A stretch of DNA of 64,000 nucleotides. Origin: Mucilaginibacter sp. UBA5151 (GTDB lineage Bacteria; Bacteroidota; Bacteroidia; Sphingobacteriales; Sphingobacteriaceae). The stretch is taken from positions 27,299-91,298 of the forward strand of contig DHXR01000044.1 in NCBI GenBank assembly GCA_002413785.1, written 5' to 3'. The notes under the pieces were generated by a model. It did not search any database. It saw nothing but the letters and a program-made list of their open reading frames with translations, and was not told the origin of the DNA. The first letter of the stretch is position 1, and every line of letters starts with the position of its first letter. This document shows positions 26,677-35,158 of the stretch, piece by piece. The position numbers were made by a program, and so were the translations under genes.

Positions 26677-28527
26677 ATGAAGAAAATTTTATTTTTTACC
26701 GCCTGCTGTCTGGCATTGGTAACGGGTCTATCGGCGCAAATTCCTGCCCTGGAACGCGTAGAACCCATGTTTTGGTGGGTGGGGATGCATAATCCTGACC
26801 TGCAACTAATAGTCCATGGCGACGATATTGCATCCCGAAAAGTAGTGTTAAATTACCCCGGTGTGAAGCTTGTTGCCATGCATAAAGTTGAAAATCCTGA
26901 CTACTTATTCCTCGATTTACGCATTTTTTCGGGCACAGTTCCGGGAACGTTCCCGATAAAATTTATTAAAGCAGGTGAAAAGGCCTTAACTTATAATTAT
27001 TCACTCAAAAAACGTGACCATTCTACAGACCGTGCACAAGGGGTAACCGATAAAGATTTGATCTACCTCATCATGCCCGATCGTTTTTCAAATGGTGATA
27101 CCACCAACGACTCATTTGCTAATATGCGCGAAAAGGGAATCCACCGTGATTCTATGTTCAGCCGGCATGGAGGAGACCTGCGGGGGATTATGAACCACCT
27201 TGATTACCTGAAAGACCTCGGTGTAACTGCTATCTGGCTGACCCCTGCCATTGAAAATGATGAACCCCATGCATCCTATCATGGCTATGCGGTGACCGAT
27301 CATTATAAAATTGACGCCAGGTTTGGCACCAATGCCCTTTACAAACAATTTGTTGACAAATGCCATGCTATGGGGCTGAAAGTGGTGATGGACCTTGTGC
27401 ATAACCATGCAGGTACCGAAGGCTATACCATCAGCGATATGCCTATGAAAAGCTGGGTACACCAATGGCCCAAATATACCACATCGAACTTCAGGGATGC
27501 TGTAGATATGGACCCGCATGTTTCGCCGATGGACAGGAAAATTATGCAGGATGGTTGGTTTGATCACCGTATGGCTGATATGAACGAGAATAACCCTTAT
27601 TTGCAAAAATTTTTAACCCAAAACCATATCTGGTGGGTGGAATATTCGGGCGTTGATGGTTTCAGGCTGGATACTTATCCTTACAATGACCCGGGCTATA
27701 TGGCCCAATGGGCACAGGATGTAAAGGCGGAATTTCCGCATCTCTCCATATTTGGCGAAACGTTGGTATGGTCGGCTGCCAACCAGGCTTTTTTCACAGA
27801 GGGAAAAACGGTTAATCAGAAGTTGGACACCCATTTGCCCGGCATTACCGACGGCGTTTGGAAAGAGGCCGTTTATGACGCGCTGAACGCCAAAGAGGGC
27901 TGGACAGAAGGTGTAAACCGTTTGTATGCTGTTATGGCCCAGGACTTCCTGTATAAAGACCCAACAAAAAACACCATTTTTCTGGATAACCACGATATGA
28001 GCCGCTTTCTTTCAGTAGTCGGCGGGGATATGAATAAATACAGATCGGGAATGGCTATGCTGATGACTATGCGTGGTGTGCCGCAAATGTATTATGGCGA
28101 TGAGATCTTAATGAAAAACTATTCAAACCCTGACGGTTTGGTCCGCTCGGATTTCCCCGGAGGATGGGCCGGCGATAAGGTGAATAAATTCACCGCTGAA
28201 GGCCGTACCACCGCCGAAAATGATGCATTTAATTACGTTCGTAAGCTGGCAAATTACCGGAAAAACACCACCGCCCTGCAAACCGGTAAATTAATGCAGT
28301 TTATCCCTGAACAGGGTATTTATGTTTATTTCAGGTATGATGATAAAAAAACAGTAATGGTGGTTTATAACAGCCGCGATAATGAACAAACAACCACTAC
28401 GGCCAGATATTTTGAGCGGATAAAAGGCGCTAAAAAGGCAATGAACGTAATCACCGGTGAAACTATTGATTTATCGAAGTTAACCATTCCCGGAAAATCA
28501 ACATTGGTTTTGGAACTGGTTAATTGA
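26677..28527 (+). CDS. GH13 alpha-amylase family enzyme, SusA/cyclomaltodextrinase-like (neopullulanase type)
   Basis: A 616-residue secreted enzyme (signal ILFFTACCLALVTGLSAQ). An N-terminal Cyc-maltodext_N-like domain spans about 22-115 (LERVEPMFWWVGMHNPDLQLIVHG). The GH13 barrel follows: YLIMPDRFSNGD, GVTAIWLTPAIEND, VVMDLVHNHAG, nucleophile Asp in VDGFRLDTYPYND, acid/base Glu in IFGETLVW, and third acid in LDNHDMSRFLS. A C-terminal beta domain ends in LVLELVN. It hydrolyses maltodextrin, cyclodextrin or pullulan in the periplasm. It heads the alpha-glucan cluster, although pgmB has its own promoter-like site. Confidence 0.94.
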   Translation: MKKILFFTACCLALVTGLSAQIPALERVEPMFWWVGMHNPDLQLIVHGDDIASRKVVLNYPGVKLVAMHKVENPDYLFLDLRIFSGTVPGTFPIKFIKAGEKALTYNYSLKKRDHSTDRAQGVTDKDLIYLIMPDRFSNGDTTNDSFANMREKGIHRDSMFSRHGGDLRGIMNHLDYLKDLGVTAIWLTPAIENDEPHASYHGYAVTDHYKIDARFGTNALYKQFVDKCHAMGLKVVMDLVHNHAGTEGYTISDMPMKSWVHQWPKYTTSNFRDAVDMDPHVSPMDRKIMQDGWFDHRMADMNENNPYLQKFLTQNHIWWVEYSGVDGFRLDTYPYNDPGYMAQWAQDVKAEFPHLSIFGETLVWSAANQAFFTEGKTVNQKLDTHLPGITDGVWKEAVYDALNAKEGWTEGVNRLYAVMAQDFLYKDPTKNTIFLDNHDMSRFLSVVGGDMNKYRSGMAMLMTMRGVPQMYYGDEILMKNYSNPDGLVRSDFPGGWAGDKVNKFTAEGRTTAENDAFNYVRKLANYRKNTTALQTGKLMQFIPEQGIYVYFRYDDKKTVMVVYNSRDNEQTTTTARYFERIKGAKKAMNVITGETIDLSKLTIPGKSTLVLELVN

Positions 28528-28704
28528 TAGCTGCTAACAGGAAATTGGAATGCCAGGTTAAGCAGGGCTATTTACAATTTGATAATTAAGAAGTAATTTT
28601 TGAGGATATATAAATAGGAATGAGGTTTTTTAAGGTGAATATTTAGGGAATTGGCAAAATTTACTGCTACCAGCCCTATTATAACCTGTTAATCTCTAAT
28701 TAAT

Positions 28705-28712
28705 TAAATTTG
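28705..28712 (+). promoter_or_regulatory. -7 element of pgmB
   Basis: TAAATTTG fits TAnnTTTG and lies 11 bases before the ATG at 28724, which would give a nearly leaderless transcript. Confidence 0.45.
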
Positions 28713-28723
28713 CGCTATAAAGA

Positions 28724-29374
28724 ATGAGTATTATTAAAGCCTGTATTTTTGACCTTGATGGTGTAATTGTTGATACGGCGGTCTACCACTATAAAGCCTG
28801 GAAACATTTAGCAAACGAATTAGGATTTGATCTTTCAGAAGAAGATAACGAAAAATTGAAAGGGGTGAGTCGCGTTCGCTCACTGGAACTGATATTGCAA
28901 TGGGGCGGGGTTACCAAAACCCCTGCCGAACAGGAAGAACTCGCAACAAAGAAAAACGGGTGGTATGTGGAAATGATCAGTCACATGACCCCAGCCGAGA
29001 TATTGCCCGGCGCTAAAGAATTTTTGGAAACATGCAGGGCAGCCGGGCTGAAAACCGCTTTAGGCTCGGCCAGCAAAAACTCAATGACCATACTGAAAAA
29101 AATTAATATCGCAGGTTTATTTGACGCGGTGATAGACGGTAATATGGTAAGCAAGCCCAAACCCGATCCCGAAGTATTTTTAAAAGGCGCCGAAGCTTTA
29201 CACGTTGCACCTGCTGAATGCGTAGTATTTGAAGACGCTATAGCCGGCATTGAAGCAGCCATCAGCGGCGGTATGAAAGCAGTAGGCATTGGATCGCCCA
29301 CGGTACTTACTGAGGCTGATTTAGTGGTGAGCGGTTTGAATGAAATGAGTTTAGAAAAGTTGAGTACACTATAG
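28724..29374 (+). CDS. pgmB: Beta-phosphoglucomutase
   Basis: Converts beta-glucose-1-phosphate to glucose-6-phosphate. The 216-residue HAD-superfamily protein has the nucleophile motif FDLDGVIVDTAVYHYKAW, the cap-region substrate motif KLKGVSRVRSLELIL, LGSASKN, and KPKPDPEVFLKGAE followed by VVFEDAIAGIEAA. The VSR...SL block and next-door GH65 phosphorylase favour beta-PGM over other HADs. It is followed after 21 bases by the GH65 gene, whose product supplies its substrate. Confidence 0.94.
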   Translation: MSIIKACIFDLDGVIVDTAVYHYKAWKHLANELGFDLSEEDNEKLKGVSRVRSLELILQWGGVTKTPAEQEELATKKNGWYVEMISHMTPAEILPGAKEFLETCRAAGLKTALGSASKNSMTILKKINIAGLFDAVIDGNMVSKPKPDPEVFLKGAEALHVAPAECVVFEDAIAGIEAAISGGMKAVGIGSPTVLTEADLVVSGLNEMSLEKLSTL

Positions 29375-29395
29375 AAGAAATTATTACAATAAAGA

Positions 29396-31705
29396 ATGAA
29401 GGACTACATTGAAGTTGATGAGTGGAGGATAATAGAACAAGGCTTTAATCCGCATCATAATAAAGTATCTGAGAGCATATTCAGCCTGGGGAATGGCCGT
29501 ATGGGCCAGCGGGCTAACTTTGAAGAAGCATACAGCGGTGAAACCTTGCAGGGCAATTATATTGCCGGCGTATATTATCCTGATAAAACCCGTGTTGGAT
29601 GGTGGAAAAACGGTTATCCCGAATATTTTGCCAAAGTGCTTAATGCTGCTAACTGGATTGGCATCGATATTTTAATTGACGGTGAGCAACTCGACCTGGC
29701 TAAGTGTGAGGTGATTAGTTTCAGGCGGGAGCTGAATATGAAGGCGGGTTACCTTAAAAGAAACTTCACTGCAAAAACTGTAAATGGCAAACAGGTAGAG
29801 GTTGAGTCGATCCGTTTTTGCAGTATGGCTGATGACGAAACTGGCGCCATTAAATATAGCATTACGCCTTTAAACTTTGACGGAACTTTAATCATTACAC
29901 CGTTTATTGATGGCGATATAGCCAATAAGGATTCAAACTATGATGAAAAATTTTGGGATGAAGTAAAAAAAGAAACCTGGGTCAATGGCGGTTACGTACA
30001 ATTGCGAACCAAAAAAACCGGGTTCGAGGTTGCCACCGGTATGCAATTCAGCATTTTGCAGAGAGGAAAAACTACCAGCCCAATAACGCAGCCGATTGAA
30101 AAAGAAAAATATATCGCCGCCAAAGTTGAGGTACCGGTAACCAAAGGTCAAAGCATTACCCTCATCAAATATGCAGCAAACCTTTCCTCTCAAAACTATA
30201 AGGCTGCTGAACTTGCCGGCAATCTAAAACAAACCTTGTCGCAAATCAGCGAAAAAGGTTTTGAAACCATGCTTGCCGAACAGGCCGGAACCTGGGCCAA
30301 AAAATGGGAGCATAATGATATTATTATTGAAGGTGACGTTGCTGCGCAACAGGCTATCCGGTTTAATATTTTTCAACTTAACCAAACTTATACCGGCGAA
30401 GACGACCGTTTAAACATCGGCCCCAAGGGTTTCACCGGCGAAAAATACGGAGGCTCCACCTATTGGGATACTGAAGCCTATTGTGTGCCTTTTTACCTAT
30501 CGACTGCCGATCAAAAAGTAACACGCAACCTGCTCTTATACCGTTACAAACAATTGGGCAAAGCTATTGAGAATGCCGGATTGCTTGGTTTTAAGGATGG
30601 TGCGGCACTGTACCCCATGGTTACCATGGATGGCACGGAATGTCATAATGAATGGGAGATCACATTTGAAGAGATCCACCGTAACGGGGCAATTGCATAC
30701 GCTATCTTTAATTATGTGAGGTACACCGGCGATGAAGCTTACCTTGCCGATTATGGTTTGGAGGTATTAATTGCCATTGCGCGTTTCTGGGCACAAAGGG
30801 TAAACTGGTCAAATGCCAGGCAGCAATATGTAATGCTGGGCGTAACCGGGCCAAACGAGTACGAAAATAATGTAAACAACAACTGGTACACCAATAAACT
30901 GGCAACCTGGTGCATGCAATATACTATAGAGGTTGCCGGAAAAGTAAAAGCCGCCGATCCGGAAAAATATGAGGCCCTGGTTAGCAAATTAAGCTTCAAC
31001 GAAGCTGAAGAAACTGCGAAATTTAGGGAGATCATTGCGAAAATGTATTTCCCTTATGACGAAACAAACCAGGTTTTTTTACAGCAGGACGGGTATATGG
31101 ATAAAGAACAAATTTTGGTTAAAGATTTACCTGCCGGTGAGCGCCCCATCAACCAAAAGTGGAGCTGGGACAGGATACTGCGCTCATGCTTTATAAAACA
31201 GGCAGATGTTTTGCAGGGAATTTACTTTTTTGAAGACCAGTACGATATAGATACCATCCGCCGTAATTTTGATTTTTATGAGGCCCGCACGGTACATGAA
31301 TCGTCCCTATCGCCATGTGTACACGCTATTTTGGCTGCAAAATTGGGTGATGAGGCGCGTGCTTATGAATTTTATCTCCGTACGTCGCGCCTTGATCTGG
31401 ATGATTATAATAACGATACCGAAGACGGCTGTCATATCACTTCGATGGCCGGTACGTGGATGTCGGTAATCGAAGGGTTTGGTGGTATGCGTGTACATGA
31501 CGGTAAACTTTCATTCCAGCCCTTTTTGCCCGGTAAGTGGCAATCATTCTCGTTCCATATCGGGTTCAGGGGTACCTTGCTCAATATTAAAGTAAATAAG
31601 GATGGGGTGCAGATAAAAAACCTTTCGGGCAATGAAACAACTGTACTGGTTTATGATAAAGAGCACTTGGTAAAAGCAAATGATGAACTATCGGTTGAAG
31701 CCTAA
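29396..31705 (+). CDS. GH65 maltose phosphorylase (or close disaccharide phosphorylase)
   Basis: A 769-residue enzyme without a signal peptide, so cytoplasmic. GH65 phosphorylases split alpha-linked disaccharides with phosphate to give beta-glucose-1-phosphate. The catalytic acid lies in VTGPNEYENNVNNNWYTN, the motif seen in maltose phosphorylase. Other family blocks are RETVESI-like VEVESIRFCSMADDE, GFKGARYP-like DGAALYPMVTMDGTECHNEWE and ARTVHESSLSPCVHAI. The pgmB gene directly upstream fits maltose to glucose plus beta-G1P to G6P. Kojibiose or trehalose phosphorylase cannot be fully excluded. Confidence 0.9.
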   Translation: MKDYIEVDEWRIIEQGFNPHHNKVSESIFSLGNGRMGQRANFEEAYSGETLQGNYIAGVYYPDKTRVGWWKNGYPEYFAKVLNAANWIGIDILIDGEQLDLAKCEVISFRRELNMKAGYLKRNFTAKTVNGKQVEVESIRFCSMADDETGAIKYSITPLNFDGTLIITPFIDGDIANKDSNYDEKFWDEVKKETWVNGGYVQLRTKKTGFEVATGMQFSILQRGKTTSPITQPIEKEKYIAAKVEVPVTKGQSITLIKYAANLSSQNYKAAELAGNLKQTLSQISEKGFETMLAEQAGTWAKKWEHNDIIIEGDVAAQQAIRFNIFQLNQTYTGEDDRLNIGPKGFTGEKYGGSTYWDTEAYCVPFYLSTADQKVTRNLLLYRYKQLGKAIENAGLLGFKDGAALYPMVTMDGTECHNEWEITFEEIHRNGAIAYAIFNYVRYTGDEAYLADYGLEVLIAIARFWAQRVNWSNARQQYVMLGVTGPNEYENNVNNNWYTNKLATWCMQYTIEVAGKVKAADPEKYEALVSKLSFNEAEETAKFREIIAKMYFPYDETNQVFLQQDGYMDKEQILVKDLPAGERPINQKWSWDRILRSCFIKQADVLQGIYFFEDQYDIDTIRRNFDFYEARTVHESSLSPCVHAILAAKLGDEARAYEFYLRTSRLDLDDYNNDTEDGCHITSMAGTWMSVIEGFGGMRVHDGKLSFQPFLPGKWQSFSFHIGFRGTLLNIKVNKDGVQIKNLSGNETTVLVYDKEHLVKANDELSVEA

Positions 31706-31716
31706 ATGACCACAAA

Positions 31717-33540
31717 ATGTTGCCCGGAAAATTTTCTATTATTTTTTGTATTATCACGGCATCATTGATACCTGATTATTTATTTTCCCAGGTACAACAT
31801 TCAGCGCAAAACAAAACAATGGAACAAACGCCAGCCTGTAATAAACTTATAATATACCAGTTACTGCCCCGGTATTTCGGGAATACCCAAACGTTAAATA
31901 AACAATACGGATCAATTGAAGAAAATGGTTCCGGAAAGTTTAATGACATCAGTGACAAAGCCCTGCACGAAATTAAAAAGATGGGCTTTACGCATGTATG
32001 GTTCACCGGAATAATTGAACATGCAACCATGACGGATTACTCCGCATTCGGGATAAAATCCGATGATCCTGATGTGGTGAAAGGCCGGGCGGGTTCGCCT
32101 TACGCCATAAAAGATTATTATGAAGTTGACCCTGATCTGGCTGTTGATGTAAAAAACCGGATGCAGGAATATGAGGCGCTCATAAAACGCACCCATGACA
32201 ACGGCCTAAAGGTGATTATGGACCTTGTGCCAAACCATGTGGCCCGTACATATACATCAGACGTAAAACCGGCTGGCGTTCGTGACTTTGGTCAGGATGA
32301 TGATAAATCAAAAGCATTTGATCCTAAAAATGATTTTTATTATGTGCCGGGTCAGGCATTTGCGGTGCCGCAAGGTTACAATGCGGGAGGTGATGGTTTT
32401 AAAAGTCTGCTGAAGGACGGAAAATTTGATGAAAACCCTGCCAAAGCAACAGGTAATGATGTATTCAGCGCAACACCCTCCATCAACGACTGGTTTGAAA
32501 CCATGAAACTGAATTATGGTGTTGATTATCAAAACGGACGCAGCCCGCATTTTGACCCGATACCTCCGCTTTGGAACAAGATATTTGATATTTTACATTA
32601 CTGGAGCGCGAAAGGTGTGGATGGCTTCCGCTGTGATATGGTGGAGATGGTGCCGTTTGAATTTTGGGGATGGGTAATCCCCAAATTAAAAGCCGAATAT
32701 CCCAATATCATATTTATCGGCGAAGCCTACAATGCAGGTCTCTACAGCAAATACATTAATACCGGTAAGTTTGATTACCTGTATGATAAGGTAGGTTTGT
32801 ATGAAGCGATAAGGCACCTCACCTGTAACGACCTAAATTCAAGCACCTGGGATATTAACCGGGTATGGAACCAGGACACCACCGGGATAGATGAACACAT
32901 GCTGCGCTTTATGGAAAACCATGATGAGCAACGCATTGCTTCCTCTTATTTTGCCGGTAACCCCTGGCTGGCCGTACCGGGGATGATAGTAACAACAACC
33001 TTGTCAACCGGCCCGGTGATGGTTTATAGCGGACAGGAAGTAGGTGAACCGGCCAAAGGTACTGAAGGTTTCAACGGTGATGACGGGCGCACCACCATAT
33101 TTGATTACTGGGGCGTGCCCGAACATCAGAAATGGATGAATAAAGGGAAGTTTGATGGCGGACAATTGTCTGATGATCAAAAAAAATTACGCAGCTTTTA
33201 TGGAAAATTGCTAAATGCCGTGCATAATAATGAGGCTTTAGGTTCGGGTAAATTCTGGGAATTGATGATGGCCAACGAGCATCAGCCGGGATTTGACCAG
33301 CATTTATATATCTTCCTTCGTTATACCGCTAAACAACGTATATTAGTGATAACCAATTTTAACCGCAGCGAACGCAATATAAGGGTAAAACTGCCGGATG
33401 ATTTGTTAAACCAATTGAATTTAGGCAAAAAAGTGGCATTTACAGATTTGTTGAGCGGGAATAATTATAATACCGATAATATAAAAGACGGAGTTAATAT
33501 AACGTTGCCGGCGTCAGGCGGTATGTTGCTTAGCTTTTAG
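31717..33540 (+). CDS. GH13 alpha-amylase family enzyme (secreted)
   Basis: A 607-residue enzyme starting at the ATG at 31717 with a signal peptide (FSIIFCIITASLIPDYLFSQ). The GH13 barrel shows YQLLPRYFG, VIMDLVPNHVART, nucleophile Asp in VDGFRCDMVEMVPFEFW, acid/base Glu in IIFIGEAYNAG, and third acid in RFMENHDEQRIAS. Insertions after domain B (DFGQDDDKSKAFDPKNDFYYVPGQ) distinguish it from the first GH13 of the cluster. It lies 11 bases after the GH65 stop. Likely role: releasing maltose or short maltodextrins in the periplasm. Confidence 0.92.
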   Translation: MLPGKFSIIFCIITASLIPDYLFSQVQHSAQNKTMEQTPACNKLIIYQLLPRYFGNTQTLNKQYGSIEENGSGKFNDISDKALHEIKKMGFTHVWFTGIIEHATMTDYSAFGIKSDDPDVVKGRAGSPYAIKDYYEVDPDLAVDVKNRMQEYEALIKRTHDNGLKVIMDLVPNHVARTYTSDVKPAGVRDFGQDDDKSKAFDPKNDFYYVPGQAFAVPQGYNAGGDGFKSLLKDGKFDENPAKATGNDVFSATPSINDWFETMKLNYGVDYQNGRSPHFDPIPPLWNKIFDILHYWSAKGVDGFRCDMVEMVPFEFWGWVIPKLKAEYPNIIFIGEAYNAGLYSKYINTGKFDYLYDKVGLYEAIRHLTCNDLNSSTWDINRVWNQDTTGIDEHMLRFMENHDEQRIASSYFAGNPWLAVPGMIVTTTLSTGPVMVYSGQEVGEPAKGTEGFNGDDGRTTIFDYWGVPEHQKWMNKGKFDGGQLSDDQKKLRSFYGKLLNAVHNNEALGSGKFWELMMANEHQPGFDQHLYIFLRYTAKQRILVITNFNRSERNIRVKLPDDLLNQLNLGKKVAFTDLLSGNNYNTDNIKDGVNITLPASGGMLLSF

Positions 33541-33622
33541 TTGTCTGAATCAGCATTTGCAGGATTTTGGAATTAACAGAATTCTGAAAATTCTTTAATT
33601 CTGAAAATTCTGATTCAGACAA
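33541..33622. repeat. Inverted-repeat element (13-bp arms)
   Basis: TTGTCTGAATCAG (33541-33553) is inverted at 33610-33622. Inside are two copies of TTCTGAAAATTCT. The 82 bases can form a hairpin between the GH13 stop and the transporter gene. It resembles a MITE/REP repeat; a terminator role is possible. Confidence 0.6.
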
Positions 33623-33670
33623 TAAAAAAACAACCTGATAACCAATAAACAATTGAACCAAATATAAATT

Positions 33671-35038
33671 ATGGCAACACGCATCATCATTCAAAAACCG
33701 AGAATGAGTTTTTGGCAGATATGGAACATGAGTTTCGGCTTTCTGGGTATTCAGTTTGGCTTTGCTTTGCAAAACGGCTATGCAAGCAGCATCTTACTGA
33801 CATTTGGCGCTAAAGTTGAGAATTTATCCTGGTTTTGGCTGGCAGCACCCCTTACCGGCATGATTATCCAGCCAATTATCGGCCATTATAGCGACCATAC
33901 CTGGAACAGGTTAGGGCGCAGGCGTCCGTATTTTTTAGCGGGTGCAATTTTATCCGGCCTGGCCTTATGCTTTTTACCCAATTCATCAGGATTGGCTTTT
34001 CTTATACCGCCAATAATAGTTGGCGCAGGTATGTTAATGATTATGGATGCATCGTTTAATGTGGCGATGGAACCATTCAGGGCCTTGGTTGCTGATAATT
34101 TACCTGAGAGTCAGCATACTATGGGGTTTTCACTGCAAACATGTTTAATTGGAGTTGGCGCGATAATCGGGTCATCTTTGCCTTCGATTTTAACTAACTG
34201 GTTTCATGTATCTAATACTGCGCCTAAGGGTTTCGTATCCCATAATCTTTTATACTCCTTTTATGCGGGCGGCATAATACTGATAGGTTGTATTTTGTGG
34301 ACGGTGATCAAAACAAAAGAATACCCCCCTGATGTATATGCAACATTTCATGAAGAGGATTTGGAAGTTCCATCCCGGAAAAGTGGTCTTTCGGAGTTTT
34401 TCCATGATTTGGTTAACATGCCAAAAACCATGAAGCAACTGGGCATAGTACAGTTCTTCTCCTGGTTCGCCCTTTTCTCAATGTGGGTTTTCACAACATC
34501 AGCCATAACAGCCCATGTTTATCATTTACCCGCTAACGACACCTCATCCAGGGAATTTTCTGTTGCAAGGGATTGGGTAGGTATAATGTTCGGAGTATAT
34601 AACGCTGTTTCTGCCGTTTACGCATTATCACTTCCCTGGATTGTTAAAAAGATCAATCGCAAAAGAACACATGCTTTTTCTTTAACGATGGGCGGCATAG
34701 GCTTAATATCTATATTTTTCATACAAAATCACTACCTCTTACTTTTATCAATGGTTGGTATAGGCCTGGCCTGGGGCAGTATTTTAGCCATGCCTTACGC
34801 CATCTTATCAAGTTCAATACCTGCAAAAAAGATAGGGGTATATATGGGACTGTTCAACTTTTTTATCACATTTCCGCAAATAGTTAACAGTGTTACAGGG
34901 AGTTTAATAGTTAAATATTTATTTCATAGTCAGGCAATCTACGGGTTGGTTATGGCTGGAGTATTAATGCTGCTTGCTGCTGTATCCGTTTTATTTGTTC
35001 AGGACGGTAAGAAAATTCAAATAATTGACAAACCCTGA
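33671..35038 (+). CDS. MFS sugar transporter, SLC45/GPH-like (maltose or maltodextrin)
   Basis: A 455-residue membrane protein with about 12 helices (FLGIQFGFALQNGYASSILL, WFWLAAPLTGMIIQPIIG). The loop HYSDHTWNRLGRRRPYFLAGAIL carries the RxGRRRP motif of the sucrose/maltose (SLC45, GPH-type) transporters. It is placed between the periplasmic GH13 and the cytoplasmic GH65/GH31 genes, so it most likely brings maltose or glucose-containing oligosaccharides across the inner membrane. The substrate is inferred from position. Confidence 0.88.
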   Translation: MATRIIIQKPRMSFWQIWNMSFGFLGIQFGFALQNGYASSILLTFGAKVENLSWFWLAAPLTGMIIQPIIGHYSDHTWNRLGRRRPYFLAGAILSGLALCFLPNSSGLAFLIPPIIVGAGMLMIMDASFNVAMEPFRALVADNLPESQHTMGFSLQTCLIGVGAIIGSSLPSILTNWFHVSNTAPKGFVSHNLLYSFYAGGIILIGCILWTVIKTKEYPPDVYATFHEEDLEVPSRKSGLSEFFHDLVNMPKTMKQLGIVQFFSWFALFSMWVFTTSAITAHVYHLPANDTSSREFSVARDWVGIMFGVYNAVSAVYALSLPWIVKKINRKRTHAFSLTMGGIGLISIFFIQNHYLLLLSMVGIGLAWGSILAMPYAILSSSIPAKKIGVYMGLFNFFITFPQIVNSVTGSLIVKYLFHSQAIYGLVMAGVLMLLAAVSVLFVQDGKKIQIIDKP

Positions 35039-35118
35039 CCGGATATTTTAAAATAAACGGGTGTAATTGGAAAAATTTTAGTTTTTAATAAATCTGCATA
35101 TTGTATATTGCGTCTGCC

Positions 35119-35133
35119 ATGCACAATGTGCAT
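35119..35133. promoter_or_regulatory. Palindrome ATGCAC-AAT-GTGCAT before the GH31 gene
   Basis: A perfect 6-bp inverted repeat with a 3-base loop, 26 bases before the ATG. It overlaps CATATTTG (35131-35138), which is one mismatch from the -7 consensus. This could be an operator. Confidence 0.35.
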
Positions 35134-35158
35134 ATTTGAGGTTTGACTAATAATTTTA

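Noticed and set aside
27112..27993. Long minus-strand frames inside the first GH13 gene
   Set aside because: Antisense shadows; the plus-strand frame has all GH13 catalytic motifs.
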